From the NCBI RefSeq assembly GCF_012910805.1, contig NZ_WTVK01000036.1, positions 1 through 57,739 on the forward strand: a DNA stretch of 57,739 bases, given 5' to 3'. The DNA is from Aromatoleum evansii (GTDB taxonomy: Bacteria; Pseudomonadota; Gammaproteobacteria; Burkholderiales; Rhodocyclaceae). The notes under the pieces were generated by a model. That model made no database searches. It saw only the letters and a list, made by a program, of their open reading frames with translations, and was not told where the DNA came from. This document shows positions 17,423 through 26,308 of this stretch, piece after piece (the first letter of the stretch is position 1; each line of letters opens with the position of its first letter). The position numbers and the translations under genes were made by a program.

Positions 17423-17555
17423 GCGCAGCATCGGCGCTGCCCGGGATGCATGCCGGACATGCAGAATGCGGGCGGCTTGGTGCAGAATTGCCCGTCGCGG
17501 GCACGGACGGTCCGTTCCGTTGCGCGCGCCCCTCGTTCAACTTACCGCGAGTCTT

Positions 17556-17933
17556 ATGGCCATCACCCGCATTCACCTTGCCGCAGCGACCGCTGCGACC
17601 TTTGCCGCGATCATTCTCGTCGGGACCGTGATCCGTTTTACCCTCGGGGGGGATGCCCTCGTGCTGAGCTTCCGCTTCGCGCAGCCCCTGACCTGGGTCA
17701 TGGGGCTAACCGGAGTCATCGTTGCATGGGGGCTGCTGAAGCACTATCGCTGGGCGTGGTGGCTCGGCATGGCGGCGGCGGCCTACGAGCTGTACCGCGT
17801 CGGGAGCGTGCTGGTCGAGAATGTCAGCTTCACGCGTCCGCCCGCCGTTTGGCCGCTGCTCATCGCCGTGCTGATGCTGACCTTCCTCGTGCTGGCCTTC
17901 CCGTCCCACGTGCGCGCATCCTGCAGCCGCTGA
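17556..17933 (+). CDS. Small membrane protein, unrecognised
   Basis: A 125-residue very hydrophobic protein from ATG 17556, chosen because longer forms add an unlikely polar N-terminus. Four membrane helices are visible, at residues about 5-28, 40-62, 66-90 and 97-118. Aromatic clusters such as HYRWAWWLGM occur between them. No catalytic motif is seen. It precedes the STAND module by 130 bp on the same strand but is not obviously part of it. Confidence 0.6.
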   Translation: MAITRIHLAAATAATFAAIILVGTVIRFTLGGDALVLSFRFAQPLTWVMGLTGVIVAWGLLKHYRWAWWLGMAAAAYELYRVGSVLVENVSFTRPPAVWPLLIAVLMLTFLVLAFPSHVRASCSR

Positions 17934-18063
17934 GCTGCCGTCGTGCGGCCTCGCGGCAACCCGATTGGCATCGCGGCAGGAAAATGTGCTGAGCCGGCAA
18001 AGCCGATGGTATGAGCTATATTCTGGAGGTTAGTACAAACGTATTCCGGGGGAGGGCGCGGGC

Positions 18064-19614
18064 ATGCTGCATCTCCGTTTCTTCCTGTCCTCACCGGGGG
18101 ATGTCGCCGACGAGCGCACCTTCGCGCAGCAGGTGATCGAGCAGGAGCTGCCGAAGGACCCCTTGCTGCGCGGCCAGATCACCTGCGAGGCGATGCGCTG
18201 GGACGACCCGGCCGCGCCGGTGTCGATGCCCGCGACGCTCAGCCCGCAGGACGCCGTCAATCGCGGGCTGGCGAAGCCGTCGGAATGCGACGCCGTCATC
18301 GTCATCCTGTGGTCGCGGCTCGGCACGCGGCTGCCCGATACCTGCACCCGGCCCGACGGCAGCCCGTATCTGTCCGGCACCGAATGGGAGTACGAGGATG
18401 CGCTGGCGGCCCGGCCGCCGCCCTGCATCCTCGTCTATCACCGCAAGGGCAAGCCCGATTTCGGTGATCCGGACGATCCGGATTTCGACGAGCGGGTGCA
18501 GCAGTTCCGCCGGGTAAAGGCGTTCTTCGAGCGATTTCGCAACCCGGATGGTTCGCTGAAGGGGAGCTACGCGGAATACGAGACGCCGCAGGAATTCCGC
18601 GACCGCCTGCGGCTCGATCTGCGCGCTTTCGTGGAACAGCAACTCGCCGCGCGGAAGATGGATGTGCGCGCAACCCGGATCAAGGCGCCGCCTCCGTACG
18701 GCCGCATCGTCAAGGCCCTGAATTCGGGCATGGTCGTGCCGATCATCGGCACCGGCATCAGCCACTCCGGGCGCCCGGTCGATGCGCGCTGGAATCCGCA
18801 GGAGCCCAAGTTCCTGCCCAGCGGCGCGGAGCTGTCGCTGTTTCTCGCGGACGACACGGAGTTCCCGTCGGAGAAGGAGCGCGATCAGCTCGCCGAGGTC
18901 GCGTCGTACTACGAGGCCTTCCACACGCGCGACGCGCTGCACGAGCGCCTGCGCCAGATCCTCGCGCCGCAGGCGCTTGGCGGGGTCGCCATTCCTTCCT
19001 TGTATGGCTTCCTGGCGGGGGTGTCCCGCCCGCTGCTGATCATCACGAGCAACTACGACACGTTGATCGAGCAGGCCTTCCGCGCCGCACAGCGGCCGTA
19101 TGACCTGGTCGTGTATTCCGAGCTGAAGGATCTCGGCAACGCCGTCCTGTGGTGGCCGCACGGGGCGACCCAGCCGCAGACGCCGGCGCCCAACGAGCTG
19201 TATATCGACCTCGATACGACCACCGTGATCTTCAAGATGCACGGCTCGATCCTGCCCGAGACGTCCGAATGGGACAGCTTCGTGATCACCGAGTCGGACT
19301 ACGTCGAGCTGCTGTCGCGCATCGCCAGCAAGTCGGCGATCCCGGCGCTGTTCGCCACGCATTGCCGCGACCGCAACCTGCTGTTTCTCGGTTACAGCCT
19401 GCGCGACTGGAGCTTCCGCACGATCCTGCAGAGCCTCAATCGTTTCTTCGCCAAGCGGGCGGCCGCGTCGGGTGACGACGAGATCCAGTCCTGGGCCATC
19501 GACGACCAGTTCTCGGAACTCGAGCTCAAGTTCTGGCAGAAGCGCGGGGTCTACCCCTATGAGGTGACGATAGACGAGTTCGTCAGCACCCTGCGCACGA
19601 GGATGACGCCGTGA
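18064..19614 (+). CDS. DUF4062-like domain fused to a SIR2-like domain (putative NADase effector)
   Basis: A 516-residue soluble protein. Residues 1-190 begin with LRFFLSSPGDVADER, the DUF4062 signature also found at the N-terminus of NACHT/WD40 proteins such as metazoan NWD1, and continue with CDAVIVILWSRLG. Residues about 215-500 form a SIR2-like Rossmann domain: VVPIIGTGIS (GTGIS at 229-233), SNYDTLIEQAF with Asn330, and FKMHGSI with His393, the pair expected for NAD hydrolysis. SIR2-like domains act as NAD-depleting effectors in several anti-phage systems. The stop overlaps the GTG of the following STAND gene, so the two products probably act together. The effector role is inference. Confidence 0.85.
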   Translation: MLHLRFFLSSPGDVADERTFAQQVIEQELPKDPLLRGQITCEAMRWDDPAAPVSMPATLSPQDAVNRGLAKPSECDAVIVILWSRLGTRLPDTCTRPDGSPYLSGTEWEYEDALAARPPPCILVYHRKGKPDFGDPDDPDFDERVQQFRRVKAFFERFRNPDGSLKGSYAEYETPQEFRDRLRLDLRAFVEQQLAARKMDVRATRIKAPPPYGRIVKALNSGMVVPIIGTGISHSGRPVDARWNPQEPKFLPSGAELSLFLADDTEFPSEKERDQLAEVASYYEAFHTRDALHERLRQILAPQALGGVAIPSLYGFLAGVSRPLLIITSNYDTLIEQAFRAAQRPYDLVVYSELKDLGNAVLWWPHGATQPQTPAPNELYIDLDTTTVIFKMHGSILPETSEWDSFVITESDYVELLSRIASKSAIPALFATHCRDRNLLFLGYSLRDWSFRTILQSLNRFFAKRAAASGDDEIQSWAIDDQFSELELKFWQKRGVYPYEVTIDEFVSTLRTRMTP

Positions 19615-22600
19615 GCGCGGACAGCGACGAACGGGTGCGCTGTCCCTACGTGGGCTTGCAGCCCTTCGAGGAGCGCGACCACGAGTTCTTCTTCGGCCGC
19701 GAGCGCGACCAGCACGTCATCATTTCCAATCTGCTCTCCTCGCCGCTGACGATTCTTTACGGCGCGAGCGGCGTCGGCAAGAGTTCGGTGCTGATGGCGG
19801 GGGTGATTCCGCAGTTGCGTCGCGAGCGGCCGAAGACGCCCGTCGTGGTCTTCCGCAACTGGGTGGACCGCGACTTCCAGTCTGCGCTCAAGCGGGCCTG
19901 CATCGACGCCGTGTGGGCACAGCATGCGGACCAGCCGAAACCGGCGGAGTCGCTGCCCTTCGACGAAGTGCTGCGCGCCTGCGGCGAGGCGGCCCACGGG
20001 CCGGTCCTGGTGCTGTTCGACCAGTTCGAGGAGTACTTCCTCTACCACCCCAAGTCCACCGACCCGAACTCCTTCGAGGCGCAGTTCGCACGCGCGGTGA
20101 ATCGCGACGACGTCGATGTCGGCTTCCTGATCGCCTTGCGCGACGACAGCCTCTCCAAGCTCGACCGCTTCCAGGAGCGCATCCACAACCTGATGAGCAA
20201 TCGCCTGCGGCTGAATCATCTCGACACCGCCGGGGCCGCGGTGGCCATCCGCAAGCCGCTCGAGGTGTGGAACGCCAGGCTGGCGCCGGGGCAGCCGCAT
20301 GTCGACATCGAGGAGGGGTTGATCGACGAGCTGCTGCGCCAGGTGCGCATCGGCGAAGTGTCGGCGGGCCGTCACGGCGGCAGCGGCGGCAGGCAGGCGG
20401 AGGATGGCTACATCGAGGCGCCCTTCCTGCAGCTCGTGATGGTGCGGTTGTGGGAGGAGGAGCGCGACGCGCAGTCCTGCCTGCTGCGTCGGGCGACGCT
20501 GGACCGCCTGAAGGGCGCGAACGAGATCGTCCGCACCCACCTCGACAACGCGATGGCCCGACTGGACGAGACCAGCCAGGCGGTGTGCGCCAGTTTCTTC
20601 GATCGCCTCGTCACCCCGACCGGGAGCAAGGTGGCCTGCAGCGCGGCTGACCTCACCAGTTGGGCGGGCGAGCTGGCGCCCAGCGTGCCCGACGTGCTGG
20701 CGGCGCTCACCGATGCGCGCAACCGCATCCTGCGCACCGTGGCCGTGCCCGACCGCCCGGACGCGACGCGCTACGAGGTGTTCCACGACGTGCTCGCCCC
20801 GGCGATTCTCGACTGGCGCCGCCGCTACGTGGCGGACCAGGGGCGCGCCGTGGAGGTCAGGAAGGCGCGTGAAGAGGCCGCGAAGCGCGCGCTGCGCCAG
20901 TGGCTGTTCGCATTGGGCGCGATGGCCGGCGCCGCAATCACCGGCTGGATCTATGCGTCGTGGGAGGAGCGGCGCTCCGAGGCGAACCAGAAGGCGGCGG
21001 AATCGATCTCCATCGCGCCCTTCGACGCCGGGCGTGCGCTCGACCTCGCACTCGAGGCGGTCGAGGCGACGGCACCCTTCGGCATGCCGCCGACCTTCGC
21101 CGCGCGGCTCGGCCTGGCGCCGACGGCCGCCGCGGAGGACGCCCTGCGCCAGGCGATGCAGGCCTCCCGCCTGGTGTGGACCCTGCCGGTGAGCAAGCGG
21201 TCGGTGTCGGACCTCGCTTTCAGCCCCGACGGCCGGCGGCTCGCCACGGCGGACCAGGAGAAGATGGTCAAGCTGTGGAACATCACCGAGGGTCGCCCGC
21301 AAGCGCCCGTGGCTTCATTTCCCCACGACAAGTGGGTGCGCAATGTCGCCTTCCTGCCCGCGGGCGACCGGCTTGTGACGTCGGCAGATGAAAAGGCCTA
21401 TCTGTGGGCGCTCGATGCGCCGCAGACGCCGCTCCGCACATTCGAGCACGGCAGCCCGATCTACAGCGCCTTCGCCGTCAGCCAGGACGGCCGGCGCCTG
21501 GCGACGGGCGGCGATGGCGAGCGCAAGGGGCGCGTGATCAAGGTGTGGGATCTCGATGGCGAAGCAGGCGAAACCGTGCCGCTCATCACGCTGGATGCGG
21601 GCGGCGCGTGGGTCATGGGGTTGGCCTTCAGCCCGGACGGCTGCTGCCTCGCGACCGCCTGCGTGGAGCGGGGCGACGGGGCCCGGACCGCCGCCGGGAT
21701 GTGGAGCCTGAAGACGGGAGCCGAGATCCTGCGGTTGCCGCTCACCGAGGCGAGCGATGCGGTGGCGTTCACGCAGGGCGGCAAGGCCCTGGTCACCGCG
21801 AGCCGCGACGCCTGGGTGCGCGTGTGGGAGCCCGCCGGCGAGACGCTCGACCAATTGCTTGGCCGGGTGGGCGGCTCGAACCCGCCGCCGGGCGCCGAGC
21901 TGTCACAGCATCCGGACTGGAGTGTGCGCATTCTCGCCGGTCACGGCGACCGGGTGCGGGATGTCGCCGTGAGCCCGGACGGCCGCTACATCGCAAGTTC
22001 GGCCGGGGACTCCACGGCGAGGATCTGGGACGGCGAAACCGGCGAAAACCTGTTGACGCTGGGCGGCCACACGTCCTTCGTCGAGGCGGTCAAGTTCAGT
22101 CCGGACGGTCGCAATGTGGCCACGGCGAGTCGCGACGGGACGGTCAAGTTCTGGAACATCGAGGGTCACTTCAAGACCGTGACCAGCCTCGCATTCAACG
22201 CCGACGGACGCCTGCTCGTGACCGGCAGCAGCGATCGCACGGCCAGGATATGGGACCTGTCCGGCGGCTCGCCGACTCTGCGCCATGCGCTGCGCGGCCA
22301 CACCGGCCAGGTGTTCCGTGTCGCCTTCGCGCCCGGGGGAATGCAGGTCGCCACGGCGGGGCTGGACAACACGGTGAGGCTCTGGGACGTGGCGACCGGC
22401 ACCCAGACGGCGATGCTGCAGAAGCACAAGGACCAACTGCGAGGGTTGGCGTTCAGCCCCGACGGCAAGCGGCTCGCGAGCTCGGGCGCCGACGGCTTCG
22501 CGTGGCTGTATGAGCTGGATGGCGCCGGTTTCCCCGCCGTGGGCGTGTCGCACGCCGGCAAGAGCGTCGTCCAGGCGTCATCGGTCGCCTTTCACCCGAA

Positions 22601-23129
22601 GGAAGAACGGTTTGCGACCAGCGGCTACGACGGCAAGCTCAGGCTGTGGGATTTCTCGGCGCAGAACGTGGGCACGATCGAGCTGTCGGAAACGGCGCGT
22701 GCATCCGGGACGCGGATCGCCGAGCTCGCCTTCAGCCCCGACGGCACCCATGTCGCCGTGGTCGTGCAGCGCCGGGTGTACCTGTGGCCGGTCAGCGCCT
22801 TCGCCGTGCCGGGCGCGGAACCAGCCGCCACCTTCACCATCGACGGCGTTCGTTATTGCTCTGCGATCGCGTACAGCCACGACGGCCGGCAGCTTGCCGT
22901 CGCGTGCAACGATGCCGGCGTGCGGATCTTCGACATGGATGGGCTCGAACTCGCGAAGACCATCACCGTGCACAAGAACGACGTGCGCGACCTCGCCTTC
23001 AGCCCGGACGGGACCCGTCTGGCGACGGCCAGCAGCGACAAGACCTTCCACGTGTCCCTGCTGCGCTTCGACGAGCTCTACGCTGCGGCGACGCGACTCC
23101 GGCGAGAGACCGGGGATGGCGAGGAATAG
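19611..23129 (+). CDS. nSTAND1 NTPase with transmembrane segment and fourteen WD40 repeats (putative sensor)
   Basis: A 1172-residue protein with a GTG start in a GTGA overlap with the SIR2 gene. The N-terminus CPYVGLQPFEERDHEFFFGRE is the nSTAND1 signature. Walker A is GASGVGKSS (51-59) and Walker B VLVLFDQFEE (Asp137). A hydrophobic segment at about 430-450 probably anchors it in the inner membrane. From about residue 530 to 1160 there are fourteen WD40 units of the AFSPDGRRLATAS...VKLWN type, enough for two seven-bladed propellers. STAND proteins oligomerise on ligand binding and activate an effector. Here the natural effector is the upstream DUF4062-SIR2 protein. The ligand is unknown. 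Confidence 0.9.
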   Translation: MSADSDERVRCPYVGLQPFEERDHEFFFGRERDQHVIISNLLSSPLTILYGASGVGKSSVLMAGVIPQLRRERPKTPVVVFRNWVDRDFQSALKRACIDAVWAQHADQPKPAESLPFDEVLRACGEAAHGPVLVLFDQFEEYFLYHPKSTDPNSFEAQFARAVNRDDVDVGFLIALRDDSLSKLDRFQERIHNLMSNRLRLNHLDTAGAAVAIRKPLEVWNARLAPGQPHVDIEEGLIDELLRQVRIGEVSAGRHGGSGGRQAEDGYIEAPFLQLVMVRLWEEERDAQSCLLRRATLDRLKGANEIVRTHLDNAMARLDETSQAVCASFFDRLVTPTGSKVACSAADLTSWAGELAPSVPDVLAALTDARNRILRTVAVPDRPDATRYEVFHDVLAPAILDWRRRYVADQGRAVEVRKAREEAAKRALRQWLFALGAMAGAAITGWIYASWEERRSEANQKAAESISIAPFDAGRALDLALEAVEATAPFGMPPTFAARLGLAPTAAAEDALRQAMQASRLVWTLPVSKRSVSDLAFSPDGRRLATADQEKMVKLWNITEGRPQAPVASFPHDKWVRNVAFLPAGDRLVTSADEKAYLWALDAPQTPLRTFEHGSPIYSAFAVSQDGRRLATGGDGERKGRVIKVWDLDGEAGETVPLITLDAGGAWVMGLAFSPDGCCLATACVERGDGARTAAGMWSLKTGAEILRLPLTEASDAVAFTQGGKALVTASRDAWVRVWEPAGETLDQLLGRVGGSNPPPGAELSQHPDWSVRILAGHGDRVRDVAVSPDGRYIASSAGDSTARIWDGETGENLLTLGGHTSFVEAVKFSPDGRNVATASRDGTVKFWNIEGHFKTVTSLAFNADGRLLVTGSSDRTARIWDLSGGSPTLRHALRGHTGQVFRVAFAPGGMQVATAGLDNTVRLWDVATGTQTAMLQKHKDQLRGLAFSPDGKRLASSGADGFAWLYELDGAGFPAVGVSHAGKSVVQASSVAFHPKEERFATSGYDGKLRLWDFSAQNVGTIELSETARASGTRIAELAFSPDGTHVAVVVQRRVYLWPVSAFAVPGAEPAATFTIDGVRYCSAIAYSHDGRQLAVACNDAGVRIFDMDGLELAKTITVHKNDVRDLAFSPDGTRLATASSDKTFHVSLLRFDELYAAATRLRRETGDGEE

Positions 23130-23357
23130 CGGCCCGAATTCGGCATCCCGATCGCGCCGTGGAGCGCTGCCCGACGCGCGACGCACGGGGGTGCCCAATT
23201 CCCATGATCCGAGCATGGTAGAACCCGCCATGAAGGCCGTGTATGCTTTTTGGATCGCTCGGCGGTTCGAATCCCGTATCCGTGAGGTCCCGGTGCAGAC
23301 GCAGGAATCCGGCCGCGCTCGAGTTGGCGGATGACCATTGTTTCGCAGAGGGGCAAG

Positions 23358-23921
23358 ATGTTCCTACTCGACAAGCTGTTCGGCAGATTCAAGGGGGCTG
23401 CGCCGGCCGCGGCGGCAGCCGGGGAATCATCCGGGGAAGTGCCGGTCCAGGTGCCGGCCAGTCCGCCGACGGGGGCCGCGGCGCCGGGCACCCAGATCCG
23501 GCACGATCCGGGCCTGGTCCCCGCGCTGATGCGGGATCACGTGGCCCTGCTGGAGATTCATTCGGCCATCGCTGCCGCCCTCGACGGTGGGCGGCTCGAT
23601 GTCGTGCGGAGCCGGCTGGACGAGTTCCGAGCCGCGCTGATGGATCACCTGCTCAAGGAAAACGTCCGGCTCTATGTCTATCTGGAGCATTTCCTGCGGG
23701 GGGACGCAGTCAGTCACCGCATGATGCGCGAGTTCCGACACGAGATGGACGTCATTGGCCGCGCCGTGGTCGATTTCCTGGGGAAGTACAAGGAGCTGGG
23801 GCAGCACCCGGAACTCGCGGGGCCTTTCCGGCAGGATCTCGCCGCGATCGGCAAAGCCTTGGTAAGCCGCATCCGGCGGGAGGAGGAGATCCTCTATCCG
23901 ATGTACCTTCCTGCGGCGTGA
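23358..23921 (+). CDS. Hemerythrin HHE-domain protein
   Basis: A 187-residue protein from ATG 23358 (AGAGGGGCAAG upstream). After an Ala/Pro-rich N-terminal stretch, residues about 50-185 form a four-helix HHE domain with MRDHVALLEIH, DHLLKENVRLYVYLEHFL, HRMMREFRHEMDVIG and REEEILYPMY, which supply the His/Glu ligands for a di-iron centre. Such proteins bind oxygen or nitric oxide, or participate in iron-sulfur repair. The gene follows the STAND module by 228 bp and precedes a glutathione transferase gene. Confidence 0.85.
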   Translation: MFLLDKLFGRFKGAAPAAAAAGESSGEVPVQVPASPPTGAAAPGTQIRHDPGLVPALMRDHVALLEIHSAIAAALDGGRLDVVRSRLDEFRAALMDHLLKENVRLYVYLEHFLRGDAVSHRMMREFRHEMDVIGRAVVDFLGKYKELGQHPELAGPFRQDLAAIGKALVSRIRREEEILYPMYLPAA

Positions 23922-23966
23922 GGCCCCTCTCGTCAGCCTGGATCGATTCGTACTCGAGGAGTGGCT

Positions 23967-24611
23967 ATGAAGCTGATCGGCATGCTCGATTCACCCTACG
24001 TCCGCCGCGTCGCGGTTTCCCTGCAACTGCTGGGGCTGCGCTTCGAACATCAGTCCTTGTCGGTGTTCCGCACCTTCGACCAGTTCCGCCAGATCAATCC
24101 TGTCGTCAAGGCGCCGACCTTCATCTGCGATGATGGCGAGGTGCTGATGGACTCCACGCTGATTCTGGAGTACGCGGAAGCCCTTGCGCGACCCGCACGC
24201 AGCCTGATGCCCGCGTCCCTCCCGGAACTGCAGCACGCGCTGCGCGTGATCGGACTCGCGCTGGCGGCGTGCGAGAAGAGCGTGCAGATCATCTACGAGC
24301 GGGGCCAGCGTCCGCCCGAGAAACAGCACGGACCGTGGGTCGAGCGCGTGTCGGGACAGTTGCTCGCTGCCTTCGCTGCATTGGAGCAGGAGTTGAAGCG
24401 GCGGCCGCTCGCGGCCACGAGCGAAACGATCGACCAGGCGGGCGTGACGACGGCGATCGCGTGGCACTTCGCGCAGCAGATGGTGCCGGACGTCGTGCCG
24501 CTCGCGGATTTTCCGACCCTCGCGGCGTACTCGGCTCAGGCTGAAACCTTGCCCGAGTTCCGCGCCGCGCCTCACGGGGCTGGAACCTACCAGGCGCGCG
24601 ACGCGGTGTGA
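23967..24611 (+). CDS. Glutathione S-transferase family protein
   Basis: A 214-residue GST. The thioredoxin-fold N-domain begins KLIGMLDSPYVRRVAVSLQLLG and includes the cis-proline region NPVVKAPTF and the glutathione-binding DSTLILEY. A helical C-domain follows, with AGVTTAIAWHFAQQM. ATG 23967 follows GAGGAGTGG. It lies 45 bp after the hemerythrin gene and 43 bp before a GFA-family gene, and may share a stress-related unit with them. Confidence 0.9.
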   Translation: MKLIGMLDSPYVRRVAVSLQLLGLRFEHQSLSVFRTFDQFRQINPVVKAPTFICDDGEVLMDSTLILEYAEALARPARSLMPASLPELQHALRVIGLALAACEKSVQIIYERGQRPPEKQHGPWVERVSGQLLAAFAALEQELKRRPLAATSETIDQAGVTTAIAWHFAQQMVPDVVPLADFPTLAAYSAQAETLPEFRAAPHGAGTYQARDAV

Positions 24612-24654
24612 ATCGGATCGCATCGGTTCAATCTCGGTCACGGGAGATCAGGCG

Positions 24655-25002
24655 ATGATCTACAAGGGGAGCTGCCACTGCGGCCGGATCGCCTTCGAAG
24701 TCGAAGGCGAACTCACGCAGGTCATGGATTGCAACTGCTCGATCTGCACCCGCAAGGGGGCCCTGCTGTGGTTCGTGCCGCGCGACAAGCTGCGCCTGCT
24801 GACGCCGGAGGAGAACCTGTCGACCTATACGTTCAACACGCACACGATCAAGCATCGCTTCTGCACGACCTGCGGCATCCACCCCTTCGGCGAAGGCACG
24901 GATCCGCAGGGGCACGCGATGGCGGCGATCAACGTGCGCTGCCTCGAAGGCGTGAAGCTCGCCTCGCTGCCGGTGAAGCATTTCGACGGGCGCTCGCGAT
25001 AA
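24655..25002 (+). CDS. GFA-family (CENP-V/Gfa-like) zinc protein
   Basis: A 115-residue protein with the GFA zinc ligands: GSCHCGRIAFEV, DCNCSICTRKG and HRFCTTCGIHPF. The family is named for glutathione-dependent formaldehyde-activating enzyme, although most members lack proven activity. Start ATG 24655 is preceded by GGGAGATCAGG. Its position after a GST gene is consistent with thiol metabolism. Confidence 0.9.
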   Translation: MIYKGSCHCGRIAFEVEGELTQVMDCNCSICTRKGALLWFVPRDKLRLLTPEENLSTYTFNTHTIKHRFCTTCGIHPFGEGTDPQGHAMAAINVRCLEGVKLASLPVKHFDGRSR

Positions 25003-25024
25003 TCGGCTTGCCCGTCGGCGTTCT

Positions 25025-25540
25025 TCAGCGGATGGTGCCGTTGAGCAGCAGGTAGCCGGGTAGCCAGCCGGTGAAGATGCCCTGGACGATGGCGGTCCAC
25101 GCGGTCACGCGGGTGAGGGGCTTCTGCAGCGCGAGGAGCAGGAAGAACAGCAGCCACAGCACGCTCCAGGCGGCCCACGAGGCGCCGAGCCACAGGTCCC
25201 AGCCGGTGTGTGCGTCGGCGAGCGTGTCGATGGCGACGGGGACGGCGGTGATCGCGACAAACAGGCTGAACCAGCCCAGCCCACGGCCGTCGGCGCCGTT
25301 GTGGCGGTTGATGGCGACCCACAGGTAGGTGAAGGAGAACAGCAGCGAGAAGGCGGCCGCCTTGATCGAGGCGGCGTCGGCGCCTTCGCCGAAGGCGAGC
25401 TTGAGCGCGACGAGCAGGGTGATGCCGCCGGCGAAGAAGTTGATCACGGGGATTTCGCGGTCGCCGATGCGGCCGAGCATCCACAGGCCGTTGAGGATGA
25501 GTACTGCGCCGACGTAGAAGAGGGCAAGGCCGAGAAGCAT
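25025..25540 (-). CDS. AmiS/UreI-family urea or short-chain amide channel
   Basis: A 171-residue protein with six predicted helices. It begins MLLGLALFYVGAVLILNGLWMLG and contains NFFAGGITLLVAL, the FSFTYLWVAINR segment and a C-terminal TAWTAIVQGIFTGWLPGYLLL, all typical of AmiS/UreI proton-gated or passive urea/amide channels. It is the last gene downstream of the first ureidoglycolate lyase-allantoicase cassette on the minus strand. Both enzymes release urea, so it may export or import urea (inference). No urease is in the window. Confidence 0.9.
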   Translation of the reverse strand: MLLGLALFYVGAVLILNGLWMLGRIGDREIPVINFFAGGITLLVALKLAFGEGADAASIKAAAFSLLFSFTYLWVAINRHNGADGRGLGWFSLFVAITAVPVAIDTLADAHTGWDLWLGASWAAWSVLWLLFFLLLALQKPLTRVTAWTAIVQGIFTGWLPGYLLLNGTIR

Positions 25541-25644
25541 GGTGGGGAGTGCGGTTGGGTTGGTGAGGTGAGGGGTTTGTGATTTGTGCTGCTAATCGCC
25601 GGGGCCGCGCGGCATGTTCGCTCTGCGGCTGCGGAACTCGCAGT

Positions 25645-25664
25645 GCAGCGCGCTTCCGCGCTGC
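25645..25664. repeat. Perfect GC-rich hairpin in the amiS-allA spacer
   Basis: GCAGCGCG at 25645-25652 pairs with CGCGCTGC at 25657-25664 across a CTTC tetraloop. It lies in the 234-bp spacer between ureidoglycolate lyase and the AmiS/UreI gene. No T-run follows, so it may reduce read-through or stabilise processed mRNA. Confidence 0.5.
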
Positions 25665-25741
25665 CTGCTCAGACAGTCCTCGCCGCGCCGCGAACACGCC
25701 GCACGTCCCCGGCTGCGTCGGGGAGTGCTGAACGGCACTGC

Positions 25742-25762
25742 TGCATCACCGGTGATGCATCA
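25742..25762. promoter_or_regulatory. Perfect 18-bp palindrome overlapping a second palindrome
   Basis: TGCATCACCGGTGATGCA at 25742-25759 is fully self-complementary, and its right half overlaps TGATGCATCA at 25753-25762, also a perfect palindrome. It lies 12 bp past the ureidoglycolate lyase stop, upstream of amiS on the same strand. It could be an operator for a dimeric regulator controlling amiS, or a hairpin. Confidence 0.4.
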
Positions 25763-25774
25763 CGCGTGCGGGGT

Positions 25775-26308
25775 TCAGCGATCCAGGTCTATCAGCACGG
25801 TTTCGGCGAGTGTCACTTCGTCGCAGTTGTGGCCGTTGCCTGCGCGGTCGATGACAACGAAGTCCGAGACGCCGTCAAGCGCGAGCAACGGATGATGCCA
25901 CACGCCGCGCGCGTAATTGACGCCCTGGTCGCCGCGGGCGAGGAAGACACGCAGGTCCAGCGCCGTCGGCGGGGCGCCCGCGGGGGCGACGACGACGAGG
26001 TAGGGCCGGCCCGACATCGGCACGAAGGCCTGGCTGCCGAGCGGGTGGCGTTCCATCATCTCGACCGGGAAGGGCAGGGCACGCGGTTCGCCGCGGAAGA
26101 TCGACACGATGGCGTGCCCGTCCGGGCCGGGGTCGATCTTCGCGAGGTCGTGGTAGCGCATCGTGTTGCCGCCGTTGATCGGGAACTGCCGCACCGCGTC
26201 GCCGGCCTCGATGACGTCGCCGAAGGGCGCGAAGGCCTCGGGCGTCAGCGGCTCGGCGACGATGTGCCGCGACGCCGGCACCTCCGCCCGCAAGGGCAGT
26301 GCGTTCAT
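25775..26308 (-). CDS. allA: Ureidoglycolate lyase, copy 1
   Basis: A 177-residue protein of the ureidoglycolate lyase family, which splits ureidoglycolate into glyoxylate and urea. Recognised segments are [64 protein letters not shown] and [23 protein letters not shown]. The ATG at 26308 overlaps the allantoicase stop (ATGA), giving translational coupling. A second copy at 31966-32475 is clearly related but more divergent than the allantoicase pair. Confidence 0.93.
   Translation of the reverse strand: MNALPLRAEVPASRHIVAEPLTPEAFAPFGDVIEAGDAVRQFPINGGNTMRYHDLAKIDPGPDGHAIVSIFRGEPRALPFPVEMMERHPLGSQAFVPMSGRPYLVVVAPAGAPPTALDLRVFLARGDQGVNYARGVWHHPLLALDGVSDFVVIDRAGNGHNCDEVTLAETVLIDLDR

Noticed and set aside
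18017-18022. TATATT as -10 of a promoter for the DUF4062-SIR2 gene
   Set aside because: No acceptable -35 lies 16-18 bp upstream. It may still be the promoter, but the sequence evidence is too weak to annotate.
23261-23280. tRNA-like T-loop sequence (GGTTCGAATCCC) downstream of the STAND module
   Set aside because: The flanking five-base arms do not pair, and no anticodon or acceptor stem can be drawn upstream. It could at most be a decayed tRNA remnant or chance; I do not call an attachment site.
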